Shown: in pieces, positions 1-9,171 of the stretch
Position numbering within the stretch: the first letter of the stretch is position 1
Layout of the letters: every line of letters starts with the position of its first letter
Assembly: GCF_001650735.1 (NCBI RefSeq)
Contig: NZ_LXVY01000045.1
Coordinates: forward strand, 1 to 64,000
Length of the DNA: 64,000 bases
Reading direction: 5' to 3'
From: Sphingomonas sp. TDK1
GTDB taxonomy: Bacteria; Pseudomonadota; Alphaproteobacteria; Sphingomonadales; Sphingomonadaceae
Notes under the pieces: model-generated
Databases searched by the model: none
Told to the model about the DNA's origin: nothing
Seen by the model: the letters and a program-made list of their open reading frames with translations, nothing else
Position numbers and translations under genes: made by a program

Positions 1-35
1 GTGTCCATGCCGATCCGTACTGGTATGTTCGTCAT
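1..35 (-). CDS. 5' end of an unidentified gene, running off the window
   Basis: An ATG on the minus strand at 35-33 is preceded by a strong ribosome binding site (GAGGAG, about six bases upstream). The reading frame stays open to the window edge and reads MTNIPVRIGMD. Only eleven residues are visible, so no family can be assigned. The strong binding site and the gene-free stretch upstream suggest that a real gene starts here. Confidence 0.45.
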   Translation of the reverse strand, partial: MTNIPVRIGMD

Positions 36-478
36 CGTCTTCTCCTCTCATCTGGCTCGCAACGCTAACGCGTCTTGAAGCCGTTGGGATGAGAGACCGT
101 CCACACCAGCACTGGGATGACTTAAGACAGTCTGCCACAGAAACAGGTCCTGATCCCCCCGGCATACCGCGGTAGGCCTGGCGAGTCAGGTATGACGCGT
201 GCTGTCGACGAGGTCGGCAAACGATGTGGTCGCGCATCGATCGAAAAAGTCGGACCCGCTTGAAGGTGGAAAGCAGGGCTGGCTGAGCACTTTGTAAGTT
301 GCTGAAATCAAATAATCGGGCAATATGCTGTCAGCAATGGGCCAATTAGGGCCAGGTAGGTGTCAAAGGGCGAATCGAGGAAAATGTCACTCGTCTCTGA
401 GACGGGGGCAAACTCAAGCGTCAAGGGACACAGCTTCCCGCATCGCCGAATAACCGCCGCCAATGAGCGATCCGCCTG
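36..478. other. Gene-free stretch with a hairpin, function unknown
   Basis: No convincing coding frame is seen here; the 61-residue frame starting at 360 has no family resemblance and no clear ribosome binding site. The stretch looks more AT-rich than its surroundings. It holds an imperfect long hairpin at 149-190 centred on the perfect palindrome TACCGCGGTA (165-174), and a 7-base inverted repeat TTGCTGA (299-305) / TCAGCAA (331-337). It should also hold the promoter of the gene that begins at 35. A small RNA or an old recombination scar are both possible. Confidence 0.4.
149..190. repeat. Imperfect hairpin around TACCGCGGTA
   Basis: CCTGA (149-153) can pair with TCAGG (186-190). Inside that, GGC (161-163) and GCC (176-178) flank the 10-base perfect palindrome TACCGCGGTA, with one mismatch at 164/175. 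There is no T-run on either side, so it is a poor intrinsic terminator. It could be an operator, part of a small RNA or a repeat unit. No copy of the core palindrome was noticed elsewhere in the window. Confidence 0.35.
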
Positions 479-1033
479 CTATTCGCCGGGGCTGGGCGGT
501 GCTGGCTGCGGCCTATCGGGTGCAGGCGCGGGGTCTTCGACATAGCCGGTGACGATGTCGCCCGCCTTCAACACAGCATTGCCCCCTTTGTTGAGCAGGC
601 CCAGCACGCCGAAGCCGATCACCGACAGGACCACGCCGGTGGTGTTGCCCTTGCCCTGCCGGTCCTGGCTGCCTGACAGCATGATTCGCCCGTCCGGTGC
701 CTCGACATAGAGCAGGCGCGCGCTCAGCCGCCCTTTGCCGCCGACCGCGCCGGTGTCCTTCGCCACGACGATTTCGCCCCAGGCGATCGCCCCGATGGGG
801 ATCCGCGTGACTCCGTCCAGTATCACCGGCGAATCGACACGCAGCTTGAACCGGTCGCCGGACTTCGCCTCGCGGCTGTTCACTTCCTTCAGCACCATCA
901 GGCGCACCGCCATCCCGTTGGGGAGGCGGTGCGCCGCAGGTGCGGCGGGCGCGACGGGCAAGGTCTGTGCGGCCGCAAACCCCAGGGCGACGACGGCGAG
1001 CACCGACGCCGCTGCCGCGCGCACGCCTCGCAT
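479..1033 (-). CDS. Secreted protein of unknown function
   Basis: A 184-residue protein with a signal peptide (Arg near the start, then an Ala/Val-rich core to about residue 22, ending near AAAQT). The start at 1033 is chosen because it lies four bases after the stop of the upstream gene; a longer frame would overlap that gene out of frame. The middle part (about residues 40-110) looks like a beta-rich domain of the kind seen in proteins described as conjugal-transfer TrbI-like: it has the phrases KSGDRFKLRVDSPV and GIPIGAIAWGEIV-like text. A second hydrophobic Gly-rich stretch follows (VVLSVIGFGVLGLL). The C-terminus is Pro-rich. It probably forms an operon with the YbjQ-like gene before it. 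The family name is uncertain. Confidence 0.6.
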   Translation of the reverse strand: MRGVRAAAASVLAVVALGFAAAQTLPVAPAAPAAHRLPNGMAVRLMVLKEVNSREAKSGDRFKLRVDSPVILDGVTRIPIGAIAWGEIVVAKDTGAVGGKGRLSARLLYVEAPDGRIMLSGSQDRQGKGNTTGVVLSVIGFGVLGLLNKGGNAVLKAGDIVTGYVEDPAPAPDRPQPAPPSPGE

Positions 1034-1037
1034 GGGG

Positions 1038-1445
1038 TCAGCGGCTCGCAGGAGCGGCGCCGGCGGACGTCGTCCCGTCGCGCGGCAGGAACTTGATCGC
1101 CACGCCCGTGGCATTGGCCTTGCCCCAGCTAAACGCGCTGACATGGGCGTCGCCATAGCTGGCCTTGATCACGGCATCGGCGCCCAGTTTCTGCGCACGC
1201 TCCCAAAGCTCGGCATAGATCTTCTTCTGCGACGGCGACTTGCTGAACACCGTCGCCTTGCGGACCCCCGCCTTGACTTCGCCGAGCACCGTATAGGGCC
1301 GATCGGTGATGTCGTATGGAAATACCGGTACGCCGACATCTTCATTGACGAGCGGCGTTGCAGCGGCGGGCTTGTCCTGGGCACTTGCCGATTGCGCGAT
1401 GCCGGCGAGCAAAACCCCGCAAGCGATTGCCGAAAGCTTCTTCAT
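1038..1445 (-). CDS. Secreted YbjQ-like (heavy-metal-binding-domain type) protein
   Basis: A 135-residue protein that starts MKKLSAIACG and carries a signal peptide ending near QSASA. The start at 1445 has a strong GGGGAGGA site upstream; the longer frame to 1517 has no such site and overlaps the MFS gene. The mature part has the pattern of the YbjQ/heavy-metal-binding fold: a first strand (YTVLGEVKAG), a long helix (KKIYAELWERAQKLGADAVI) and a last strand (ANATGVAIKF). Proteins of this fold are small pentamer-forming domains whose role is not settled. The mature part has no cysteine, so metal binding is doubtful. It is likely co-transcribed with the secreted protein that follows. Confidence 0.65.
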   Translation of the reverse strand: MKKLSAIACGVLLAGIAQSASAQDKPAAATPLVNEDVGVPVFPYDITDRPYTVLGEVKAGVRKATVFSKSPSQKKIYAELWERAQKLGADAVIKASYGDAHVSAFSWGKANATGVAIKFLPRDGTTSAGAAPASR

Positions 1446-1513
1446 CGTTCCTCCCCCGTTGTCCCCGGCACATTTGCCGGTAGATTGCCGCAACGTAGCG
1501 CGGCTTTTCATTT

Positions 1514-2854
1514 TCATTCAATAGTCGCGTGGGCGCCGGCTGCAGGACCGTTCCGCCCCTTCCCCTCCGATGCGGGGAGGTGCCGCGCAGCCACCCAGCC
1601 ATAGCCGAGCAACGCCACCAGCGCGCCGGCCGCGACCAGATACGGCAGCGCCCCCCAGACTTCGTACATCGCGACCCCGATCGAAGGCCCCAGCACGAAC
1701 GCCGCGCCGTTGATCGAGGTAACGCGCCCGGCCACCGATCCTTGCGCGTGCGGTCCCACCGCCAGCGATGCCCCTGCGGTGAAGCCCGGTCGCGCGAAGC
1801 CCATGCCCAGGGCGATGGTCGCATAGCCCAGCGCGATGCCGTACAGCGAGCCCGCCATCGCCGTCGCCACGCAGCCGAGCGCTCCCAGCGCCGCCCCCGC
1901 CAGGATCAACGCCCGGGGTTTGAGTTCAAGCAGCGGAATCAGTCCCCATTGCACCAGCAGCGAGGCGCCCGCGCCGATCATCAGCACCAGCCCCGTCGGC
2001 TCCAGCGCCGCGGCGGGGGCGAGGCGCAGCCGATCGATGACGAGAAAGCCGATCGCCTGCCCTGTCATCGCCTGGGCATGGCCGGTGACCAGCCCTGCGA
2101 CCATCCAGGGCCGCACCTGCGGATCGAAGGTACGGACATGCTCGACATGCTCGCCCACCGCTGCGGCGACGGTGGCGCCGGTTCCCTGTCCGCCGATCGA
2201 CGGATAACTGGCCGCCGCACCATGTTCGACCGCGCCCGAATCCGCCGGCAACAACCGCAGCACGGCGACCAGCAGCACCAGTCCCACCGCGCTTGCCGCG
2301 AAGGCGGGGCCGGACAGGCCGATCAGCGGCCCGCCGGGCCAGAGGTGCCCCATCACCAGATACGGCGCCACCGCGGGTCCGAGGATGGTTCCCAGCCCGA
2401 AAGCGGACGCCAGCAGCGTCAACGCCTTGGTGCGGTCCTCGCGGCTGGTACGGCTGGCCACGATCGCCTGTACTGCCGGCGGGGCAGCCGATCCGAACCC
2501 GCCATAGAGCATACGGCCCACCACAAAGGCGGCAAAGGTGGCGAAGGGGCTCAGCACCCCGTTGATGCCGAGGGCGAGGCACAGTCCGCACAGCCCCAGC
2601 GATGCGGTGAAGCCAAGGATGCCGAGCAGCACCATCGCCCGCCGCCCGGCCCGCTCGGAGCGGTTCGCCCAGAAGGGCGCGGTGAGCATCCAGAGCAAGG
2701 CCGAAACCGAGAAAACTGCGGCTACCGCGCTGTCGGCCGCGTGCAGCGAGCGACCGAGCGCGGGCAGGATCGATTGCAGCGCGGTATTGCCCGCCGCGAT
2801 CATCAGCATCACGCCGAACAGCAGCGCGAAATCGCGGTCGATCGTGCGGCTCAT
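1514..2854 (-). CDS. MFS transporter
   Basis: A 446-residue polytopic membrane protein with about twelve hydrophobic segments and the MFS loop 2-3 signature in the form FWANRSERAGRR (about residues 65-76). It is probably a drug or metabolite efflux permease, but nothing in the sequence fixes the substrate. The start is ATG at 2854, which overlaps the stop of the upstream monooxygenase gene as ATGA and suggests translational coupling. An insert rich in Ala and Gly lies in the central loop between the two six-helix halves, as is usual. The pairing with a small ABM-type monooxygenase hints at handling of a redox-active or toxic compound, but this is inference. Confidence 0.85.
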   Translation of the reverse strand: MSRTIDRDFALLFGVMLMIAAGNTALQSILPALGRSLHAADSAVAAVFSVSALLWMLTAPFWANRSERAGRRAMVLLGILGFTASLGLCGLCLALGINGVLSPFATFAAFVVGRMLYGGFGSAAPPAVQAIVASRTSREDRTKALTLLASAFGLGTILGPAVAPYLVMGHLWPGGPLIGLSGPAFAASAVGLVLLVAVLRLLPADSGAVEHGAAASYPSIGGQGTGATVAAAVGEHVEHVRTFDPQVRPWMVAGLVTGHAQAMTGQAIGFLVIDRLRLAPAAALEPTGLVLMIGAGASLLVQWGLIPLLELKPRALILAGAALGALGCVATAMAGSLYGIALGYATIALGMGFARPGFTAGASLAVGPHAQGSVAGRVTSINGAAFVLGPSIGVAMYEVWGALPYLVAAGALVALLGYGWVAARHLPASEGKGRNGPAAGAHATIE

Positions 2855-3174
2855 GGGCGGCGCCACCGATAGCCGCGCTCGACCCTGGTAACGATCACCT
2901 CATACCATTCGTACCAGCGCGCACGGCCTTCGGCACGGATGGCGACGTGCTCGGGATGGTCGCGCCAGGCGGCGGCGCTGGCCTCGTCCGCCCAGTAGCT
3001 GATCGTGATGCCCACGCCCGCGTCCCCGCGTTGCGACTCGACACCGCGATAGCCGGGCTGCCGCGCCGCCAGCACGTCCATCGCCGTCGCCGCTGCGGCA
3101 TAACCCGCATCGTCATCGGCGGTGCGCTTCGATATGAAAAGCACGGCAATCTGGCCGCTACGATCCGCTCCCAT
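2851..3174 (-). CDS. ABM-family (antibiotic biosynthesis monooxygenase-like) protein
   Basis: A 107-residue protein that matches the small ferredoxin-like ABM fold: an N-terminal strand (IAVLFISKRT), a helix with Leu-Ala-Arg-Gln-Pro-Gly-Tyr, the typical second strand and turn (ITISYWADEASAAAWRDH) and a final WYEVIVTRVER strand. Members are cofactor-free oxygenases, heme-degrading enzymes or simple hydrolase-like proteins, so the reaction cannot be named. The ATG at 3174 has AGGA eight bases upstream. The stop overlaps the start of the MFS gene by four bases, so the two are one unit, divergent from the TSUP permease gene. Confidence 0.75.
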   Translation of the reverse strand: MGADRSGQIAVLFISKRTADDDAGYAAAATAMDVLAARQPGYRGVESQRGDAGVGITISYWADEASAAAWRDHPEHVAIRAEGRARWYEWYEVIVTRVERGYRWRRP

Positions 3175-3238
3175 CCGGGAATCCTAGGATGCGTGCGGCG
3201 CTTTGCAATCCGGACAAGCCCTGCGAAAGCGGACGGCG

Positions 3239-3997
3239 ATGATAACCGACTGGCATTTCTATGCGCTCGCCGTACCCGCCGTGCTGCTGCTCGGCCTGTC
3301 CAAGGGCGGCTTCGCCGGCATGGGGGCGCTGTCGCTGCCGCTGCTTGCGTTGGCGATCGATCCCGTGCGCGCCGCCGCGATCACCCTGCCGATCCTGATC
3401 CTGCAGGACGTGGTAAGCGTCTGGGCGTTTCGCCGTACCGTCGACTGGCGGCTGCTGGGGTGGATGCTGCCCGGATCGATGGCGGGAATCGCGCTCGGCT
3501 ATGGCTTTGCGGCGAGCGTGTCGCCGGTGCTGGTGCTGGCGGCGGTAGGCGCGATCTCGATCCTGTTCGGGCTCTATCGCCTCTGGGCGAGCAGCCGCAC
3601 GACGCCGGCGATGGCGGCGCGCTGGCCCGAATGGGTAGGCAGCCTGTTCGGCGTCGCCTCGGGATTCACCAGCCAGATCGCCCATGCCGGCCAACCGCCC
3701 TTCCAGCTGTGGGTGCTGCCGCGCAACCTGCCGCGCGACCGTCTGGTGGGCACGACCGCGATCTTCTTCGCCGCGACCAACTGGATCAAGGTGCCCGCCT
3801 ATTGGGCGCTGGGCCAGTTCACGCACGCGAACCTGCTGACCTCGGCAGTGCTGTTCCCGCTGGCGCTGGCGTCCACGCTCGCCGGCGTGTGGCTGGTGCG
3901 CCGGGTGTCGCCCGAGCGCTTCTATACGGCAATCTATGTGCTGATGATCGTGGTAGGCGGCGCGTTGATCTGGGAAGCGGTGGCGAAGGCAGCTTGA
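3239..3997 (+). CDS. TSUP (TauE/SafE) family membrane permease
   Basis: A 252-residue membrane protein with seven to eight hydrophobic segments. It matches the TauE/SafE family: an N-terminal GLSKGGFAGMGALSLPL motif (about residues 18-34) and a second repeat half with GFTSQIAHAGQPPFQLWVLP. Members export or import small organic sulfur compounds or sulfite; the substrate here is unknown. The ATG at 3239 is preferred over an upstream TTG at 3203 because it is directly followed by the first membrane helix. A GC hairpin follows the stop at once. The gene is convergent with prs. Confidence 0.85.
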   Translation: MITDWHFYALAVPAVLLLGLSKGGFAGMGALSLPLLALAIDPVRAAAITLPILILQDVVSVWAFRRTVDWRLLGWMLPGSMAGIALGYGFAASVSPVLVLAAVGAISILFGLYRLWASSRTTPAMAARWPEWVGSLFGVASGFTSQIAHAGQPPFQLWVLPRNLPRDRLVGTTAIFFAATNWIKVPAYWALGQFTHANLLTSAVLFPLALASTLAGVWLVRRVSPERFYTAIYVLMIVVGGALIWEAVAKAA

Positions 3998-4020
3998 GCC
4001 CCTCCCCGAGGGGAAGGGGC
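3998..4020. terminator. GC-rich hairpin between two convergent genes
   Basis: GCCCCTCCCC and GGGGAAGGGGC form a nearly perfect stem with a two-base turn, starting on the base after the TSUP stop codon. It lies between the convergent TSUP gene and prs and could stop transcription from both sides. No T-run follows on either strand. It resembles the CTCCCC/GGGGAG hairpins at 11349, 46644 and 63377, so it may also be a mobile palindromic repeat used as a terminator. Confidence 0.5.
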
Positions 4021-4032
4021 TTCGGCGGCAGC

Positions 4033-4968
<936 letters not shown>

Positions 4969-5086
4969 AGAATGCTGGCCTCCTGAGCCGCTTCGCGATG
5001 TCCCGATGCCCGCGCCCTTTAGTGCGACGTTTCCGTGACGCAAAGAGGGCATTGCTGCTTTGCCTGTGCCAGCCTAGGCCCATGGC

Positions 5087-6418
5087 ATGACCGTCGTTAC
5101 CCGTTTCGCCCCCAGCCCCACCGGCACGCTGCATGTCGGCAACCTGCGGACTGCGCTGCACAATTGGCTGTTCGCACGCCGCCACGGCGGCACCTTCCTG
5201 CTGCGCATCGACGATACCGATCAGGCGCGATCGGAAGAACGATTCGTCGAGGCGATCCGCGCCGATCTCGCCTGGATGGGGCTCGCGCCCGATTCCGAGG
5301 AACGCCAGTCGGCGCGATTCGAGCGCTACGAAGCGCGCTTCGCCCAGCTGGTCGCGGATGGCCGGGTCTACCCCGCTTATGAGACCGCGCAGGAGCTGGA
5401 GCTCAAGCGCAAAGTGCTGCTCGGCCGCGGCCTCCCGCCGGTCTATGATCGCGCCGCGCTCGCGCTGAGCGACACGGACCGCGCCGGCTTGGAAGCCGAG
5501 GGCGTGCGCCCGCACTGGCGCTTCAAGCTCGATCACGGCGCCGCGATCGGATGGGACGATCTTGTTCGCGGGCCGCAGCGCTTCGAGGCGAGCCTGCTGA
5601 GCGATCCCGTCGTGCGCCGCGCCGATGGCTCGTGGCTCTATCTGCTCCCGTCCGTGATCGATGACATCGACATGGGCGTCACCCATGTCGTGCGCGGCGA
5701 GGACCATGTCTCGAATACCGCGAGCCAGATCCAGATGTTCGACGCGCTGGGCGGCGCGGTGCCCGGTTTTGCCCACGAGGCGCTGCTCACCGGTGCCGAG
5801 GGCAAGCTGTCGAAGCGGCTGGGCTCGCTCGGCATCGAGCATTTCCGCGAGGCGGGCATCGAACCCCAGGCGCTGATCGCGCTGCTCGCTCGCCTCGGCA
5901 CCAGCGATCCGGTCGAGCCGTTCGCCGATCCGGCACCGCTGATTGCCAGCTTCGATTTCGGCCGTTTCGGCCGCGCGCCCGCGCGATTCGACGAAGGCGA
6001 ACTTGCTCAGCTCAATGCCCGGATCGTGCACCAGCTCGATCACGCGGCCGTCGCCGAGCGGCTGCCTGCCGGAATCGATGCCGCCGGGTGGGAAGCGATT
6101 CGTCCGAACCTCGCCAGCGTTGCCGAGGCGGCGGACTGGTGGGCGGTGGTCGAAGGCCCGATCGCCCCGCCGCCGGTAGAAGCGGAGGATCGCCCGTTCC
6201 TGGATCAGGCGCATGCCCTCGCCGCCGGTCTGGACTGGGCGGCCGATCCATGGCGGGCGCTTACCGATGCGCTGAAGGCGGCTACCGGGCGCAAGGGCAA
6301 GGCACTGTTCCTGCCGCTTCGTCGCGCGCTGACGGGGCGCGACCATGGCCCGGATATGGCCGCATTGCTGCCGCTGATCGGCAAGGATCGTGCGCTGGAA
6401 CGGCTCGCCACCGGCTGA
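5087..6418 (+). CDS. gltX: Glutamyl-tRNA synthetase
   Basis: A 443-residue class I aminoacyl-tRNA synthetase that charges tRNA with glutamate. The HIGH-type signature is HVGN (residues 16-19, inside RFAPSPTGTLHVGN) and the KMSKS-type signature is KLSKR (residues 240-244). The LRIDDTDQARS segment is the usual amino-acid-binding stretch. It is somewhat shorter than the common 470-residue form, as in the second gltX copy of many alphaproteobacteria, and it has a full C-terminal anticodon-binding part, so it is not the truncated Glu-Q synthetase. Whether it also misacylates tRNA-Gln cannot be read from the sequence. It stands alone between prs (divergent) and the tonB-like gene. Confidence 0.95.
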   Translation: MTVVTRFAPSPTGTLHVGNLRTALHNWLFARRHGGTFLLRIDDTDQARSEERFVEAIRADLAWMGLAPDSEERQSARFERYEARFAQLVADGRVYPAYETAQELELKRKVLLGRGLPPVYDRAALALSDTDRAGLEAEGVRPHWRFKLDHGAAIGWDDLVRGPQRFEASLLSDPVVRRADGSWLYLLPSVIDDIDMGVTHVVRGEDHVSNTASQIQMFDALGGAVPGFAHEALLTGAEGKLSKRLGSLGIEHFREAGIEPQALIALLARLGTSDPVEPFADPAPLIASFDFGRFGRAPARFDEGELAQLNARIVHQLDHAAVAERLPAGIDAAGWEAIRPNLASVAEAADWWAVVEGPIAPPPVEAEDRPFLDQAHALAAGLDWAADPWRALTDALKAATGRKGKALFLPLRRALTGRDHGPDMAALLPLIGKDRALERLATG

Positions 6419-6508
6419 GCCGTTCCATCTTTACGCCCATTATGTAACGTTGTACCATCACCTTCATCCGGCGTTCATAGACCGGTGTTGGAGAAGGAGT
6501 GCAACGTC

Positions 6509-7183
6509 ATGCATGCCGATACCCGTTATCATGCCAGTGCACCGCGTTCGGTCAGCTTCGGGGCTGCGCTCGCCATCAATGGCGCGATCATCGCCGGCCT
6601 GATCCTTTCGGCGCCCCACTTCCTGCCCAAGCCTCAGCCCAAGCCGTTCGAGGGCCGGAACATCCCGCTGCCGCCCCCGCCACCGGTGGAGCCGGTCAGG
6701 CTGCAACCCAAGCCCGACAAGGTCGTGACACCTACCCAGCCGCTACCCACGATCCCCGATCCCGTGATTTCCCATCCGTCCGACAACCGGATCGAGTCCA
6801 CCACCGTCATCGGTGATCCGCCGGCACCCTTCGCCAAGCCCGCCGAGGCCGGGCCGCCGGTCGTCGCGGATCCCCCCAAGGCCGTGCCCGTGCTGATCGG
6901 CGCCACCACCGATCCTCGCTACGCGCAGGATTTCCAGCCCGAATATCCGTCCCAGGAAATCCGCGCGCAGCGTGACGGTGTCGTCACCCTGCGCGTGTTG
7001 ATCGGCATCGACGGCCGGGTAAAGGCGGTGGAACCGGTGAGCGCCACCAGCGATGCCTTCTTCGCTGTCACCAAGCGCCAGGCGCTCGGCAAATGGCGCT
7101 TCCGCGCCGCCACGCGCGGCGGGGTGGCCGAAGAAAGCTGGAAGACCATGACCGTCCGCTTCCGAATCGAAGACGCGCGCTGA
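6509..7183 (+). CDS. tonB: TonB-family energy transducer
   Basis: A 224-residue inner-membrane protein with one N-terminal helix (about residues 17-36), a long Pro/Lys/Val-rich periplasmic spacer (about 40-130) and a C-terminal TonB domain (PEYPSQEIRAQRDGVV to KTMTVRFRI). With ExbB/ExbD it would pass proton-motive energy to TonB-dependent receptors, two of which lie in this window (37.1 and 49.8 kb). No exbBD is adjacent, so it relies on genes elsewhere. ATG at 6509 is preferred to GTG at 6485 because AAGGAG lies nine bases before it. A strong hairpin follows the gene. Confidence 0.88.
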   Translation: MHADTRYHASAPRSVSFGAALAINGAIIAGLILSAPHFLPKPQPKPFEGRNIPLPPPPPVEPVRLQPKPDKVVTPTQPLPTIPDPVISHPSDNRIESTTVIGDPPAPFAKPAEAGPPVVADPPKAVPVLIGATTDPRYAQDFQPEYPSQEIRAQRDGVVTLRVLIGIDGRVKAVEPVSATSDAFFAVTKRQALGKWRFRAATRGGVAEESWKTMTVRFRIEDAR

Positions 7184-7203
7184 TCCCTTCGATGGCGTCG
7201 CGT

Positions 7204-7237
7204 GGACACGGGGGCTGGCCCTGAAGCCCCCGTGTCC
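7204..7237 (+). terminator. Terminator after the tonB-like gene
   Basis: A perfect 13-base stem (7204-7216 with 7225-7237, GGACACGGGGGCT and its complement) closes an 8-base loop and is followed by CTATCTTA. It separates the tonB-like gene from the riboflavin operon. The T-run is weak, so stopping may depend on the very stable stem. Confidence 0.7.
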
Positions 7238-7253
7238 CTATCTTAGGCCACCG

Positions 7254-7601
7254 ATGACCTTCCTTAAGTACATCTCGCCCCTCCGCGCGCTTCGCGATCT
7301 GCGCGGCTATCTGGCGACGCGCAAGAAGCACGAACTGTGGTTCATGATCCTTGCGCTGGTGGTCACGTTCGGCATCATCGTCGTGTTCGTGAAGGACTCG
7401 CACGTGCCGGTGCCGTACAAGAAGAACATCGTCTATGTGGACAGCTGGCCGATCACGCGCACCGAAGCCGAGATCCGCGCGAAGCAGAAGGTCGACGAGG
7501 CCAAGCGCCAGGAGGAGGAAGCGGCCTTCCAGGAGCGCCAGAAAAAGCGCCAGGCCGATTTCAAGAAATATGACGACTGGCTGAAGAAGCACGGGATTTG
7601 A
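7254..7601 (+). CDS. Small membrane-anchored coiled-coil protein before ribD
   Basis: A 115-residue protein of unknown function. A basic N-terminal stretch (residues 1-25) is followed by one membrane helix (MILALVVTFGIIVVFV, about residues 31-46), a short extracytoplasmic segment with YKKNIVYVDSWP, and a highly charged helix rich in Lys, Glu, Gln and Arg (about residues 70-105) that probably forms a coiled coil. The stop overlaps the start of ribD by four bases (TTGA), so it is translated in the same operon as the riboflavin genes. No catalytic motif is seen, and its link to flavin synthesis may only be one of position. Confidence 0.8.
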   Translation: MTFLKYISPLRALRDLRGYLATRKKHELWFMILALVVTFGIIVVFVKDSHVPVPYKKNIVYVDSWPITRTEAEIRAKQKVDEAKRQEEEAAFQERQKKRQADFKKYDDWLKKHGI

Positions 7602-8563
7602 GCGACGCGCGCTGGATGGCCGGAGCGCTCGGTCTTGCCGAGCGCGGGCGCGGGCGGACGGCGCCCAATCCCAATGTTGGCTGCGTGCTCGTGCGCGATG
7701 GCCGCGTCATCGGGCGCGGCTGGACCCAGCCCGGCGGTCGCCCCCATGCCGAGGCGATGGCGCTGGCAGAAGCTGGTGAGTCCGCCCGCGGTGCGACGGC
7801 CTATGTAACACTGGAGCCCTGCGCGCACGTTTCGGCGCGGGGCCCTGCCTGTGCGGACCTGCTGGTCGCTGCCGGCGTGGCGCGCGTGGTGGCGGCACTG
7901 CGCGATCCAGACCCCCGTACCGACGGCGCCGGTTTCGCTCGGCTGCAGCAGGCCGGCATCGCGGTCGACTCTGGGCTGATGGAAGCCGAGGCGCGGCGCA
8001 GCATGGCGGGGTTCCTGACCCGCCTCGCCAAACGACGTCCCCATGTCACGCTGAAGCTCGCCACCTCGCTCGACGGTCGCATCGCGCTGTCGACGGGGGA
8101 AAGCAAATGGATCACCGGCCCCCAGGCCCGCGCACACGCCCATCTCGAGCGGGCGCGCCATGATGGTATCCTGGTCGGCCGCGGCACCTTTCTGGCCGAT
8201 GTCCCGAAACTGGACGTCCGTCTTCCCGGCCTTGCCGATCGCACGCCGCGCCGCATCCTGCTTTCCTCGACCGGCCCCACGCCCCCGAGCTGGGAGCGCA
8301 TCGCGGACATCGGCGACGTCCGGCACCTTACGGGCATCGACACGCTGATGGTGGAAGGCGGTGCCAAAGCCGCAACGGCCTTCCTCCGTGCCGACATGGT
8401 CGACAGGCTGCTTCTCTACCGCGCGCCGATCCTGCTCGGCGGCGGCAAACCCGCGGTCGAAGCATTCGGCCTCGCCGCATTGTCCGAGGCGCATGATCGC
8501 TGGCGCCTGCTGGACTCTCGTATGCTTGGCAGCGATCGGTTCGAGGTCTACGAGCGCAACTGA
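7598..8563 (+). CDS. ribD: Bifunctional pyrimidine deaminase/reductase RibD
   Basis: Catalyses the second and third steps of riboflavin synthesis. The N-terminal deaminase carries the zinc site HAE (residues 50-52) with Cys75 and Cys85 in EPCAHVSARGPAC. The reductase begins near residue 148 (LATSLDGRIALSTGESKWITG) and includes GILVGRGTFLAD and VEGGAKAATAFL. At 321 residues it is about 45 shorter than the usual enzyme: the middle of the reductase between PRRILLSS and DTLMVEGG is abbreviated. The probable start is TTG at 7598 overlapping the previous stop; ATG at 7616 is an alternative that would still leave the deaminase nearly whole. First enzyme gene of the rib operon. Confidence 0.93.
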   Translation: MSDARWMAGALGLAERGRGRTAPNPNVGCVLVRDGRVIGRGWTQPGGRPHAEAMALAEAGESARGATAYVTLEPCAHVSARGPACADLLVAAGVARVVAALRDPDPRTDGAGFARLQQAGIAVDSGLMEAEARRSMAGFLTRLAKRRPHVTLKLATSLDGRIALSTGESKWITGPQARAHAHLERARHDGILVGRGTFLADVPKLDVRLPGLADRTPRRILLSSTGPTPPSWERIADIGDVRHLTGIDTLMVEGGAKAATAFLRADMVDRLLLYRAPILLGGGKPAVEAFGLAALSEAHDRWRLLDSRMLGSDRFEVYERN

Positions 8564-9171
8564 TGTTCACCGGAATCGTAAGCGATGTCGGCACGATCGA
8601 CGCGGTAGAGCGCCAGGGCGACCTGCGCGTGCGCGTGGCGACGGCCTATCCCACCCATGAGATCGATCTCGGCGCCTCGGTCGCCTGTTCGGGCGTGTGC
8701 CTGACGGTGGTCGACAAGGGCCCCGGCTGGCTCGACTTCGACGTGTCGGGCGAGACCGTCTCGCGCACCGCCGACGACCAGTGGACCGCCGGCCGCAAGC
8801 TCAACCTCGAGCGCGCGCTGCGGCTGGGCGACGAGCTGGGCGGGCACATCGTCACCGGCCATGTCGACGGCATCGGCCGCGTCAAGCTGATCGAGGCGAT
8901 CGACGGTTCGCACCATGTCGTGATCGCGGCGGGGCCGGAGATCGCGCCCTATGTCGCGCCCAAGGGCTCGATCACCGTCGACGGCGTGTCGCTGACGGTA
9001 AACGCGGTGGACGACACGCCCGAAGGCGTCGAATTCCATCTCAACATCATTCCCCACACCGCCACGGTCACCACCTTCGCCACGCTGGCGGAGGGCCAGG
9101 CGGTCAATCTGGAGATCGACGTGCTGGCGCGTTATCTCCAGCGCATGGAGGCATTACGTGCCAAAGGCTGA
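8563..9171 (+). CDS. ribE: Riboflavin synthase, alpha subunit type
   Basis: A 202-residue enzyme that dismutates two 6,7-dimethyl-8-ribityllumazine molecules to riboflavin and the pyrimidinedione. It starts with the diagnostic MFTGIV and contains two lumazine-binding barrel repeats, the second from about residue 98 (GHIVTGHVDGIGRV). S/T-rich ligand motifs VACSGVCLTVV and ITVDGVSLTV are in the expected places. Length is normal. The ATG overlaps the ribD stop by one base and the end overlaps the next gene by 14 bases, so this is a tightly coupled operon. Confidence 0.95.
   Translation: MFTGIVSDVGTIDAVERQGDLRVRVATAYPTHEIDLGASVACSGVCLTVVDKGPGWLDFDVSGETVSRTADDQWTAGRKLNLERALRLGDELGGHIVTGHVDGIGRVKLIEAIDGSHHVVIAAGPEIAPYVAPKGSITVDGVSLTVNAVDDTPEGVEFHLNIIPHTATVTTFATLAEGQAVNLEIDVLARYLQRMEALRAKG

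Noticed and set aside
360..545. A 61-residue plus-strand frame near the window start
   Set aside because: No ribosome binding site, no domain, and it runs into the end of the minus-strand secreted protein gene.
7184..7253. FMN riboswitch before the riboflavin operon
   Set aside because: The gap is 70 bases and mostly filled by the terminator hairpin; no RFN element text is present.
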